Program-made: the position numbers and the translations under genes
DNA from: Allobranchiibius sp. CTAmp26
GTDB taxonomy: Bacteria; Actinomycetota; Actinomycetes; Actinomycetales; Dermatophilaceae
DNA length: 64,000 nucleotides
Direction: 5' to 3'
Assembly: GCF_017565405.1 (NCBI RefSeq)
Contig: NZ_JAGEKR010000012.1
Span: 186,001-250,000, forward strand
Shown here: piece after piece, positions 25,611 through 33,412 of the stretch
Numbering within the stretch: the first letter of the stretch is position 1
How the letters are laid out: every line of letters starts with the position of its first letter
The notes under the pieces: generated by a model
Database searches by the model: none
The model's input: the letters and a program-made list of their open reading frames with translations, nothing else
Told to the model about the DNA's origin: nothing

Positions 25611-26252
25611 TCAGCGAGTCTTGACCGCCGCGCCGGCCCGGCCGGGCGCGGGGATGTCGTCCAGCGGGATCCCGCGCGGCACCTGCGGCTTGGGCATCCG
25701 GGTGAAGCGCATCTGGAAGGCGCGCATCCCGGCATACCACCACGCGCCCTTCGGCGGCGCCTCGCCGGTCGACTCCACGATCCGCTTCTTCAGGCGGCGC
25801 CACATGAACGCCGCGTCGATGACGCTGACCACGGCGATCGCCCACACCACCAGAAGGCCGTTGGTCTTGAGCACGTTGCTGGGCAGCACGACCGAGCCGA
25901 TCAGGATGATCAGCATCAGCGGCAGCACCACCTCGCCGATCCGCAGACGAGCGTCGACGTAGTTGCGGATGTAGCGCTTGACGGGTCCGCGGTCGCGGGG
26001 CATCAGCGCGCTCTCGTCGCCGCGCGCCATGGCCTCGCGCTGCGCGATCCGGGACTTGCGCTGCTCGTCGCGGGACGCCGACTTGGCGACCTTGCGGTCC
26101 TCCGGCACCAGGGGCTGGCGGCGGGCGGCCTGCTGGTCGCGGCGCTTCGGGGTGGGTCGACCCTTCTTGCCATCCTTGGTGAGGACCACCCCTTCGCCGG
26201 TCTCAGGGGTGCTCGTGGTGGTGACGGGTTCGGACTTGCTGCGGCCTAACAC
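25611..26252 (-). CDS. DUF3043 family membrane protein
   Basis: A 213-residue protein with a highly charged N-terminal half (GRPTPKRRDQQAARRQPL, then DRKVAKSASRDEQRKSRIAQREAMARGDE), the block MPRDRGPVKRYIRNYVDAR, and two membrane helices (IGEVVLPLMLIILIGSVV and GLLVVWAIAVVSVIDAAF) before a basic tail. This is the DUF3043 pattern, an actinobacterial family of unknown function. The GTG start at 26252 follows a TAGAAT box by 7 nt. It diverges from the M20 peptidase gene, sharing a compact bidirectional promoter region of 40 bp. Confidence 0.85.
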   Translation of the reverse strand: MLGRSKSEPVTTTSTPETGEGVVLTKDGKKGRPTPKRRDQQAARRQPLVPEDRKVAKSASRDEQRKSRIAQREAMARGDESALMPRDRGPVKRYIRNYVDARLRIGEVVLPLMLIILIGSVVLPSNVLKTNGLLVVWAIAVVSVIDAAFMWRRLKKRIVESTGEAPPKGAWWYAGMRAFQMRFTRMPKPQVPRGIPLDDIPAPGRAGAAVKTR

Positions 26253-26259
26253 GCTGATG

Positions 26260-26265
26260 ATTCTA
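26260..26265 (-). promoter_or_regulatory. -10 box of the DUF3043 gene
   Basis: TAGAAT on the minus strand ends 7 nt before the GTG at 26252. Confidence 0.5.
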
Positions 26266-26278
26266 CGGGCGTCCGGAC

Positions 26279-26284
26279 TACGGT
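26279..26284 (+). promoter_or_regulatory. -10 box of the M20 peptidase gene
   Basis: TACGGT ends 7 nt before the GTG at 26292 and favours it over the in-frame GTG at 26283, which would overlap the box. Confidence 0.45.
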
Positions 26285-26291
26285 GGCCGCC

Positions 26292-27674
26292 GTGACTGAC
26301 GAAGACGCAGCAACCACGCCCTCTGGGTCCGAGACCACCTCGCGACTGCGCACGCGGATCGCCGACCTGATGCCCGGCGTACGCGCCGATCTCGAGTCCC
26401 TGACCGCGATCCCCAGCGTGTCGCTCGACTCCTTCGACCAGACCCAGGTCGACCGCAGCGCCGAGGCGGTCGCCGAGCTGCTGCGCGCCGAAGGTCTGAG
26501 CGTCGAGATCGTCCGCGAGGGCGGCCGGCCCGCGGTTATCGGACACCTTCCCGCCCCCGACGGCGCGCCGACCGTGCTGCTCTACGCCCACCACGACGTG
26601 CAGCCGCCCGGCGATGAGAAGGACTGGGACAGCCCGCCGTTCGAGCCCGTCGAGCGCGGCGGACGGCTCTACGGCCGCGGCGCCGCCGACGACAAGGCCG
26701 GCGTCATGGCGCACATCGCCGCGATCCGCGCGCATGACGGTCACCCGCCCGTCGGTGTCACGGTGTTCGTCGAGGGGGAGGAGGAGGTCGGGTCCGACTC
26801 GCTTGCCACCATCCTGGAGCGGCACGGTGACCGGCTGCGCGCAGACGCCATCGTGCTGGCCGACTCCACCAACTGGGATATCGGCATTCCAGCGCTCACC
26901 ACGACCCTGCGCGGGATGATCCGGGTCGTCGTCTCGGTGCGCACCCTCGACCACAGCGTGCACTCGGGCATGTACGGCGGTCCGGTGCCGGACGCGATCA
27001 CCGCGCTCGTCCGCCTGCTGGCCTCCCTGCACGACGACCAGGGCACGGTGGCCGTCCAGGGCCTGTGCGGAGGCAAGGCCTCCGACCTGGGGTACGACGA
27101 GGCGCGGCTGCGTCTGGAGTCCGGCCTCCTCGAGGGCGTGCAGGTCATCGGCTCCGGCGATCTGTTGTCCGATCTGTGGACCCGGCCCGCCATCACCACG
27201 ATCGGCATCGACGCCCCGTCGGTCGACACGGCGTCGAACACGCTCGCCGCGTCCGCGCGCGCCAAGGTCTCCATGCGCATCGCTCCCGACGAGGACCCGC
27301 GGGAGGCCTATCGGCTGCTGCAGGACCACCTGCGCGAGCACACGCCCTGGGGCGCGCAGGTCGAGGTGACCCTGGACGACGAGGGTGCCGGCTTCGCGGC
27401 GGAAGCGCGCGGGCCGGTCCAGGACCAGGCGCGGGCGGCGTTCCGCGATGCCTGGGACGGCACCGAGCCGGTCGACATCGGGGTGGGCGGGTCGATCCCG
27501 TTCGTCGCGGCGTTCGCCGAGCGCTTCCCGCAGGCGGCGATCCTGGTGACCGGCGTCGAGGATCCCGACACCCGCGCGCACGGAGCGAACGAGAGCCTGC
27601 ACCTGGGGGAGTTCGAGCGGGTCTGCCGTGCGGAGGCGTTCCTGCTGGAGCGGCTGGGGACAATGGGCGCATGA
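26292..27674 (+). CDS. M20 family metallopeptidase (dipeptidase)
   Basis: This 460-residue cytoplasmic peptidase has the M20 metal-site blocks YAHHDVQPPGDEKDW (first His/Asp ligands), GRGAADDKAG (bridging Asp), EGEEEVGS (catalytic Glu and a Glu ligand) and HSGMYGG in the dimerisation lid domain, with ARAHGANESLHLGEF giving the last ligand region. This is the carnosinase/dipeptidase branch rather than acetylornithine deacetylase. It overlaps the next gene by 4 nt (ATGA), so both are translated from one message. Physiological peptide substrates are unknown. Confidence 0.92.
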   Translation: MTDEDAATTPSGSETTSRLRTRIADLMPGVRADLESLTAIPSVSLDSFDQTQVDRSAEAVAELLRAEGLSVEIVREGGRPAVIGHLPAPDGAPTVLLYAHHDVQPPGDEKDWDSPPFEPVERGGRLYGRGAADDKAGVMAHIAAIRAHDGHPPVGVTVFVEGEEEVGSDSLATILERHGDRLRADAIVLADSTNWDIGIPALTTTLRGMIRVVVSVRTLDHSVHSGMYGGPVPDAITALVRLLASLHDDQGTVAVQGLCGGKASDLGYDEARLRLESGLLEGVQVIGSGDLLSDLWTRPAITTIGIDAPSVDTASNTLAASARAKVSMRIAPDEDPREAYRLLQDHLREHTPWGAQVEVTLDDEGAGFAAEARGPVQDQARAAFRDAWDGTEPVDIGVGGSIPFVAAFAERFPQAAILVTGVEDPDTRAHGANESLHLGEFERVCRAEAFLLERLGTMGA

Positions 27675-28702
27675 CCGCCTACGTCGAACCCAGCTTCGAA
27701 CGCGACACCAACTACATCGACGACCGGATCACCCAGGACTCCCCGACGTGGCCGGTCGAGCCCGGGCGCTACCGGCTCGTGGTGAGCCGCGCGTGCCCCT
27801 GGGCCAGTCGCCTCACGACGGTACGACGGCTGCTCGGCCTGGAGGACGCCATCTCACTCGGGCTGTGCGGCCCCACCCACGACCAGGACAGTTGGACCTT
27901 CGACCTGGACCCGGGCGGGGTGGACCCCGTGCTCAAGATGCCGCGTCTCAAGGACGCGTTCGAGAACCGGCAGCCCGGCTACCCGCGCGGGATCACGGTG
28001 CCCGCGCTGGTCGACGTCCCGACCCGCTCGGTGGTCACCAACGACTTCGCCCAGATGGACATCGACCTCATCGAGCAGTGGGGCGCCTTCCACCGGGGCG
28101 GCGCACCCGACCTCTACCCGCAGGCGCTGCGGGAGGAGATGGACCCGGTGATGAAGCGGATCTACACCGAGGTCAACAACGGGGTGTACCGCTGCGGTTT
28201 CGCCGGTGAGCAGGCGGCGTACGACGCAGCGTACGACCGGCTCTTCACCGCGCTGGACTGGCTGGAGGAACGTCTGACGGGCCGGCGCTACCTCGTCGGC
28301 GACCACATCACGCTGGCCGACGTGCGGCTCTTCACGACCCTGGTGCGCTTCGATCCGGTCTACCACGGGCACTTCAAGTGCAACCGGGGCAAGCTGATCG
28401 AGTTCCCGGCGCTGTGGGCCTACGCCCGTGATCTGTTCCAGACGCCCGGTTTCGGCGACACCGTCGACTTCGAGCAGATCAAGCGGCACTACTACGTCGT
28501 GCACGCCGACATCAACCCCACCGGCATCGTGCCGAAGGGCCCGGACCTGTCCGGTTGGATGGCCGCGCACGGGCGGGAGTCGTTGGGCGGCAGTGCATTC
28601 GGCGATGGGACCGCTCCCGGCGCGATCGCCGAGGGCGAGCGGGTGGACCCGGCGCACAACCCGGCCGTGGGCACGGACGGGCTGCTGCACCGCCCGAGCT
28701 GA
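27671..28702 (+). CDS. Glutathionyl-hydroquinone reductase family protein (CPWA type)
   Basis: A 343-residue GST-fold protein with the active-site motif SRACPWASR near 38-46, whose Cys is the catalytic residue of YqjG/PcpF-type S-glutathionyl-hydroquinone reductases, and the C-terminal block RYLVGDHITLADVRLFTTLVRFDPVYHGHFKCN. Those enzymes reduce thiol-hydroquinone adducts. Actinobacteria generally make mycothiol instead of glutathione, so the thiol partner here is probably mycothiol (inference). It is coupled to the M20 peptidase by an ATGA overlap. It has an extra 50-residue tail after the family's usual end (KGPDLSGWMAAHGRESLGG onward). Confidence 0.88.
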   Translation: MTAYVEPSFERDTNYIDDRITQDSPTWPVEPGRYRLVVSRACPWASRLTTVRRLLGLEDAISLGLCGPTHDQDSWTFDLDPGGVDPVLKMPRLKDAFENRQPGYPRGITVPALVDVPTRSVVTNDFAQMDIDLIEQWGAFHRGGAPDLYPQALREEMDPVMKRIYTEVNNGVYRCGFAGEQAAYDAAYDRLFTALDWLEERLTGRRYLVGDHITLADVRLFTTLVRFDPVYHGHFKCNRGKLIEFPALWAYARDLFQTPGFGDTVDFEQIKRHYYVVHADINPTGIVPKGPDLSGWMAAHGRESLGGSAFGDGTAPGAIAEGERVDPAHNPAVGTDGLLHRPS

Positions 28703-28751
28703 CCCGTCGTACGGCGGCCACGTCGCGTCGCCAGGGCGCTGCGGCGCGCCC

Positions 28752-29612
28752 TCAGAGGCTGATCGCCGCGATGCCCAGGAGGACGATCGCGGCGCCGGCG
28801 ATGCGGCGTGCGAGATGGCCCTCGTGGAAGAGCCGCCATGCGAGGAGCGAGCCGATCACGATCGAGGATTCACGCAGCGGTGCGACGAGGGCGACGGGCG
28901 CGGTCCGCATGGCCGTGAGCACGAGGACGTAGGCGAGCGGGGAGAAGACGGCGACCGTGAGGACCGGCACGACGTTCCTGCGGACGGCGTCGGCGATGTC
29001 GCCGCGTCGTCGCAGGGCGCTCGGGGTCAGGATCAGACTCTGCAACAGGAGCGTGCCGGCGTAGTAGCTCACGGGTGCCAGGTTCAGCGACGTGACCGAG
29101 AAGCTGTCCCAGAGGGTGTAGGCGGCGATCGTGGCACCCGTGGCGGTGCCCCAGCGCATGCCGTGCGCGGGACGACGTCGCCCACTGCCGAGGGGGTTGC
29201 CCGCGACGACGAGGATGCCGCCCACGACACCGAGAGCACCGAGCATCGCGACCCAGCTGGGCCGTTCGCCGAGCAGCAGGACTGCGACGAGCATGGTCAA
29301 CACGGGCCCGGTGCCGCGGGCGACGGGGTAGACGACGCCGAGTTCGGCGCGGTCGTAGCCGGCCTGGAGGGTGAGGGAGTACGCGACGTGCAAACCGGCC
29401 GAGACGATCGAGCCGAGCGCGAGCCGCCCGTCGAGTGGCTGTGCGCCGGTCCACACGAGGGCGATGCCGATGGGGACCCACAGCAGCGCTGACGCGCACG
29501 TGTAGGCCCAGACGAAGAGGACGGTGTCGCCGCGTTTGTACTTCGACGCCAGGTTCCAGATCGCATGCGCCACCGCCGCGACGAGGACGATGCCGACGGT
29601 GCCGGCGTGCAT
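28752..29612 (-). CDS. EamA/DMT family transporter
   Basis: This 286-residue membrane protein has about ten hydrophobic segments in two five-helix halves with the EamA features WNLASKY near 20, VVYPVARGTGPVLTMLVAVLLLGERP in the first half and LVAPLRESSIVIGSLLAWRLFHEG in the second. It probably exports or imports a small metabolite. Its start overlaps the stop of the RpiR regulator by one base (TGATG), so it is likely the regulated target. Sugar or amino-sugar derivatives are plausible cargo because RpiR regulators usually sense sugar phosphates, but nothing in the sequence fixes this. Confidence 0.88.
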   Translation of the reverse strand: MHAGTVGIVLVAAVAHAIWNLASKYKRGDTVLFVWAYTCASALLWVPIGIALVWTGAQPLDGRLALGSIVSAGLHVAYSLTLQAGYDRAELGVVYPVARGTGPVLTMLVAVLLLGERPSWVAMLGALGVVGGILVVAGNPLGSGRRRPAHGMRWGTATGATIAAYTLWDSFSVTSLNLAPVSYYAGTLLLQSLILTPSALRRRGDIADAVRRNVVPVLTVAVFSPLAYVLVLTAMRTAPVALVAPLRESSIVIGSLLAWRLFHEGHLARRIAGAAIVLLGIAAISL

Positions 29613-30514
29613 CAGGAGATGTCGGGGAGGTCGATGCCCGCACGCTCGGCGCGACCGACCCGGTCCGGGTCGCGAAAGGCGAGAGCGGCGGCGAGCGCGT
29701 CGAGGACCACGAGCTGGGCGAGCCTGCTTCCCGCCGCCGCCATCTGGGTCGGCAGGGGAGCGCCGCCGACGACGAGGGCGATGTCCGCGAGGGTCGACAG
29801 CGGCGTCTTGTACTGATTGGTGATCGCGATGAGCGTGGCGCCCGCGGAGGACGCCGCGTCGGCGACGGCCAGCGTCGACGCCGTGCGTCCGGTCGAGCTG
29901 ACGGCGATCACGACGTCGTGGACGTCGAGGAGCCGCATCGCGATCATCGCCGACTCGTGGTCCTGGATACCGGCGGTCCGCACGCCGAGCGCCCGCAGGC
30001 GGAAGACGGCATCCGCGGCGACCGTCGCGGAGGGACCCGCCCCGAAGGCGATCACCTGCCCGGCTCGGCGTACGGCGGCGACCGCTTCGTCGAGAGCGGC
30101 AAGGCTCACAGCGCCGCTCAGCGCGGTGAGAGCGTCGGTCCCAGCGCGGACGGACGTCTCGAGCACAGCGGCGGTCGACGCGTCCTCGGCGAGCGCCTCG
30201 GGGGGCGCGAAGAACTCCGTCGTCCCCCGGGCGCGGGCGATCTGGAGCTTGAGCTCGGTGAAACCGTCGAACCCGATCGCCCGGGCGGCGCGCACGACGC
30301 TCGGGGCGGATACGCCGGCACGGGCGGCGACCTGCGCCGTGGTGCTCGTGCCGACGAACAGCGGGTCGGACAGGAGGAGCGTCACGACCTTCGCCTCGCT
30401 CGCGGCGAGGTCACCGCTGCGGGCGTGCACACTGCCCAGCCATTTGCCCAGCGCGTCGTCGCGCGGTGAAACTCTGTTACCCAGGAGAGGGTTCACGCGT
30501 AACAGCGTAACCAT
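29612..30514 (-). CDS. MurR/RpiR family regulator
   Basis: This protein of about 300 residues has an N-terminal RpiR-type HTH (SEAKVVTLLLSDP...STTAQVAARAGVSAPSVVRAARAIGFDGFTELK) and a C-terminal SIS sugar-phosphate domain (RAGQVIAFGAGPSATVA, VIAVSSTGRTASTL). It probably represses itself and the coupled EamA gene in response to a phosphorylated sugar. Start is uncertain: ATG 30514 is listed, GTG 30496 is an alternative, and a 7-bp inverted repeat CTGTTAC/GTAACAG lies across this region and would be better placed as an operator if the start were downstream. Confidence 0.85.
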   Translation of the reverse strand: MVTLLRVNPLLGNRVSPRDDALGKWLGSVHARSGDLAASEAKVVTLLLSDPLFVGTSTTAQVAARAGVSAPSVVRAARAIGFDGFTELKLQIARARGTTEFFAPPEALAEDASTAAVLETSVRAGTDALTALSGAVSLAALDEAVAAVRRAGQVIAFGAGPSATVAADAVFRLRALGVRTAGIQDHESAMIAMRLLDVHDVVIAVSSTGRTASTLAVADAASSAGATLIAITNQYKTPLSTLADIALVVGGAPLPTQMAAAGSRLAQLVVLDALAAALAFRDPDRVGRAERAGIDLPDIS

Positions 30515-30565
30515 CGAACCGCTGTACTGCTCGCTCACCACAGCCGGGTGGGGCATCCTCCCGGG

Positions 30566-31276
30566 ATGAGCAGCGCAGCCGACCTGTGGGACCGGGTCAC
30601 CGCCGCGGCGCCCCCGCCGTCCCGCGAGGTCGTCGTCGGCACCGCCCTGCTCGCCCTGGTCATCGTCTGCTGGGCGCCGGTCTGGCGGGTCGCGCGCTCC
30701 GGGATCACGCTGGCGCACGAGGGGTCACATGCGCTCGCGGCGCTGAGTGTCGGCCGGTCGCTGCACGGCGTCCAGGTGCACCGCGACACCTCGGGGGTGA
30801 CGGTCTCCCGGGGGCCCGCGCGCGGCGCCGGGGCCATCGCCACCTTCGCGGCCGGTTATCCGGGACCGGCGGTGCTCGGTGCGCTCGGCGCGTGGGTGCT
30901 GTCCCGCGGGTACGCGGCGGGCGTGCTCTGGGCGGTGCTGCTCGTGCTCGCGGCCATGACGCTGCAGATCCGCAACTGGTACGGCGCGCTCGTGCTGCTG
31001 GCGTGCGCTCTACCGGTCGGCGCGATCACCTGGTGGTGCAGCCCGCCCGTCCAGTCCGGCTTCGCGCACCTGCTGATGTGGTTCCTGCTGCTGGGGTCCC
31101 CGCGTACCGTCCTGGACCTGCAACGCAACCGGCGCTACGAGAACGGCCGGTCCGACGCCGACCAGCTCGCGGCCCTCACCCGGATCCCCGCGGCGCTCTG
31201 GATCGCGGCCTTCGCGCTCCTCAGCCTCGCCGTCATGGTCCTCGGCGGGGCGCTGCTGCTCGGCAGGGTGGGCTGA
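30566..31276 (+). CDS. M50-type membrane metallopeptidase
   Basis: A 236-residue protein with about six hydrophobic segments and the zinc motif HEGSHAL (HExxH) near residue 50 in a membrane segment, followed by a short extracytoplasmic strand region (GRSLHGVQVHRDTSGVTV). This is the actinobacterial M50B-like pattern of intramembrane proteases and their relatives. The second-site NPDG-type motif is not obvious; GSPRTVLDLQ near residue 180 occupies a comparable place. Substrate unknown. Its start diverges from the RpiR gene with about 50 bp between. Confidence 0.8.
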   Translation: MSSAADLWDRVTAAAPPPSREVVVGTALLALVIVCWAPVWRVARSGITLAHEGSHALAALSVGRSLHGVQVHRDTSGVTVSRGPARGAGAIATFAAGYPGPAVLGALGAWVLSRGYAAGVLWAVLLVLAAMTLQIRNWYGALVLLACALPVGAITWWCSPPVQSGFAHLLMWFLLLGSPRTVLDLQRNRRYENGRSDADQLAALTRIPAALWIAAFALLSLAVMVLGGALLLGRVG

Positions 31277-31307
31277 TCCGGCGCACGGTCCGGGGGAGAA
31301 TGACGGC

Positions 31308-32411
31308 GTGCGAGTGCTCGTGACCAGTGACGCGATCGGCGCAGCCACCCCCTCCGAGGTCGTCGACCTCATCCGGGCGGCCTGGCTGCAGCGGTCTCCT
31401 GCGGTGACCGTCGATGCCCTCCCACTGTCCCGCGGAGGGCGCGGTTTCGCGGCAGCCACAGCCAGGATCGACGGCGCCCGCGAGGAACCGCTGGCCGTGG
31501 ACGGCGCGCTCGCGACCGCCGTCCTGCTGCCCGACGGCAGCGCAGTGCTCGAGGCCGCGCAGGCGCAGGCCGGCCGCTCGTCGTACCCGGTCGGCGCCCT
31601 CCTGGTCGCCGCATCGGAGCTGCCCGGCGTACGCCGGATCGTCGTCGGTGTGGGCGATCTACGCTGCCTCGACGGCGGGCTGGGCATGCTCCAGGCGATG
31701 GCCGGGCGCGACGACGACCCTGCCGAGGCCGAGCTGGGGTGGCTGCGTGAGACGCGGGTGGCGTGGCGGGGCACGCCGATCGTCGTGGCGACGTCGGAGG
31801 CGTTGCCCCTGCTGGGATTCCACGGTGCCGCAGCGCACGCCGAGGAGGCACTCGGGCTCAGCCGGCAGGAATCCCAGGAGGCCGAGAACGCGCTGGGGGC
31901 CTACCTCGACCGCACCCGCCGCGCGCTGCCTCCGCGTCGCGATCTGCTCACCGGCAAGGACCGGCGGCTGGATCGCGAGCCGGGTGCGGGCTCCGGGGGC
32001 GGTGTCGCCTTCGGACTCGGACTCATCGGCGCGCAGTTGCGTCCCGGCGCGCAGGTGAGCGCCGAGCTTGCCGGCTTAGGTAGCGCGGTCGCGGGCACTG
32101 ACCTGGTGGTGATCGGCGAGGACGTCTTCGACTGGCGCTCGCTGCAGGACACGGTGCTCGCGCACGTCGGTGAGATCGCGGCCGGTCTCGGCAGACCCGT
32201 GGTCGTCCTGTCCCGGGAAGCGCATGTCGGACGACGGGAATCCGCATCGCTCGGGGTGAGCGGCGTCTACTCGGCGGTGCCCGCCGGGCGGCTGTCGGCC
32301 GACGTACGACGGGAGGACTCGAGCGGCTCGGACGCTCCGAGCGCACCGGACCCGTCCGAGATGGTCGCCCAGCTCGCCGCCCGCGTCGCCGGCACGTGGA
32401 CGCCGGCCTGA
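31308..32411 (+). CDS. Glycerate kinase-like protein, probably inactive
   Basis: The 367-residue protein follows the type I glycerate kinase fold from end to end: VLVTSDAIGAATPSEVVDLI at the N-terminus, DGGLGMLQAM mid-protein, GSGGGVAFGLGLIGAQLRPGAQV and DLVVIGEDVFDWRSLQDTVLAHV. In true kinases the mid-protein block reads GGSATNDGGAG and the late one TGEG-D; here the Gly/Ser/Asn residues of the first are replaced (GVGDLRCLDGG) and IGED replaces TGEG. Catalysis is therefore doubtful. It sits before erpA as in other actinobacteria (Rv2205c next to Rv2204c, from memory). The GTG start follows a weak GAGAAT box by 6 nt. Confidence 0.7.
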   Translation: MRVLVTSDAIGAATPSEVVDLIRAAWLQRSPAVTVDALPLSRGGRGFAAATARIDGAREEPLAVDGALATAVLLPDGSAVLEAAQAQAGRSSYPVGALLVAASELPGVRRIVVGVGDLRCLDGGLGMLQAMAGRDDDPAEAELGWLRETRVAWRGTPIVVATSEALPLLGFHGAAAHAEEALGLSRQESQEAENALGAYLDRTRRALPPRRDLLTGKDRRLDREPGAGSGGGVAFGLGLIGAQLRPGAQVSAELAGLGSAVAGTDLVVIGEDVFDWRSLQDTVLAHVGEIAAGLGRPVVVLSREAHVGRRESASLGVSGVYSAVPAGRLSADVRREDSSGSDAPSAPDPSEMVAQLAARVAGTWTPA

Positions 32412-32426
32412 CCTCGTCCACTCGTT

Positions 32427-32707
32427 CGTCTCGGCCCGCTCGGCCCCAGAACGTGTGCTCACCGGGCACGTCCGCTCCCGTTGTGGCCCGCTCGCCCCGA
32501 AACGTCCGCTCACGGGACACTCCCGCCTTCGTTTGGGCCCGCTCGGCCCAGAACGTGCGCTCACCGGACACGTGCCCGCGCGTTTGGGCCCGCTCGCCCC
32601 CAGAACGCGCGCGCACCGGACACGTCCGCTCTCGTTTGGGCCCGCTCGCCCCCAGAACGCGCGCGCACCGGACACGTCCGCTCTCGTTTGGGCCCGCTCG
32701 CCCCCGG
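32427..32707. repeat. Tandem array of 51/52-bp structured repeats (array 2)
   Basis: Five complete units begin at 32427, 32479, 32530, 32581 and 32633 (lengths 52, 51, 51, 52, 52) with a partial sixth at 32685-32707. The units at 32581 and 32633 are identical. Each opens with CGTTTGGGCCCGCTCGSCC or a variant and CAGAACG, again a potential hairpin, followed by a CACCGGACACGTCCGCT-like spacer. It shares core and period with array 1 at 6584. The 494-bp gap 32412-32905 otherwise holds only the region upstream of erpA, in which I see no gene. Confidence 0.88.
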
Positions 32708-32905
32708 ACGTGTGAACGGCGAGCGAGCGACTCACCGAGCGGGATCGGATCGGGCCGTCACGGCTGCCGACCACGACGACGTACCCTTGAGGTGGTGATC
32801 GCGTACCGCGTCCGGGAACAATTCGCAGGACCGCGCGGTTGCCAGCAACGAACGTTGATCGTGCCGCACTCGGCGCGATCATCCCGCCAGTCCAGTGGAG
32901 GATCC

Positions 32906-33286
32906 ATGAGCGTGGACAGCAGCACCACCGTTTCGACGCCGACCACCGAGGCGCCCCAGACCCACGGCGTCGAACTCAGCGAGCTCGCGGCCGGCAAGGT
33001 CAGGAGCCTCCTGGAGCAGGAGGGTCGCGACGACCTGCGCCTGCGCGTCGGCGTGCAGCCCGGCGGCTGCTCCGGCCTCATCTACCAGCTCTACTTCGAC
33101 GAGCGCAGCCTCGACGGTGACCTGGTGCGTGACTTCGACGGTGTCGAGGTCGTGGTGGACCGGATGAGCGCGCCCTACCTCGACGGCGCCAGCATCGACT
33201 TCTCTGACACGATCGAGAAGCAGGGCTTCACCATCGACAACCCCAACGCGGGCAGTTCCTGCGCCTGCGGAGACAGCTTCAGCTGA
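32906..33286 (+). CDS. erpA: Iron-sulfur insertion protein (HesB/IscA family)
   Basis: The 126-residue A-type carrier delivers Fe-S clusters to apoproteins. It has the three conserved cysteines in PGGCSGLIY and SSCACGD and the usual beta-rich domain. The first 25 residues are a Ser/Thr/Pro-rich extension. GGAGG lies 5 nt before the ATG. Likely clients encoded nearby are LipA and the Rieske protein QcrA, an inference from their cofactors. A strong terminator follows. Confidence 0.92.
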   Translation: MSVDSSTTVSTPTTEAPQTHGVELSELAAGKVRSLLEQEGRDDLRLRVGVQPGGCSGLIYQLYFDERSLDGDLVRDFDGVEVVVDRMSAPYLDGASIDFSDTIEKQGFTIDNPNAGSSCACGDSFS

Positions 33287-33312
33287 TCGTCCGCATCCGC
33301 TCGTAACGACCG

Positions 33313-33346
33313 AGAGGCCCGAACCCGTCACCGGGTTCGGGCCTCT
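33313..33346 (+). terminator. Terminator after erpA
   Basis: AGAGGCCCGAACCCG (33313-33327) and CGGGTTCGGGCCTCT (33332-33346) form a perfect 15-bp stem with a TCAC loop, followed by TGCGTTG, 26 nt after the stop codon. Confidence 0.85.
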
Positions 33347-33399
33347 TGCGTTGTCCGACCGCACCTCGGCGCGGTTTCGGCCAGCCGGGTGATGCCGGA

Positions 33400-33405
33400 T
33401 AGGTT
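33400..33405 (+). promoter_or_regulatory. -10 box of adoK
   Basis: TAGGTT ends 7 nt before the ATG at 33413, consistent with a leaderless transcript. Confidence 0.45.
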
Positions 33406-33412
33406 GCACGCC

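Noticed and set aside
32427-32707. CRISPR array
   Set aside because: Units are contiguous tandem repeats without unique spacers, and no cas gene is present.
32396-32905. Repetitive peptides (GPARP, WARSPPERAR) in several frames
   Set aside because: They follow directly from the 51/52-bp DNA repeat and appear in more than one frame; there is no ribosome site.
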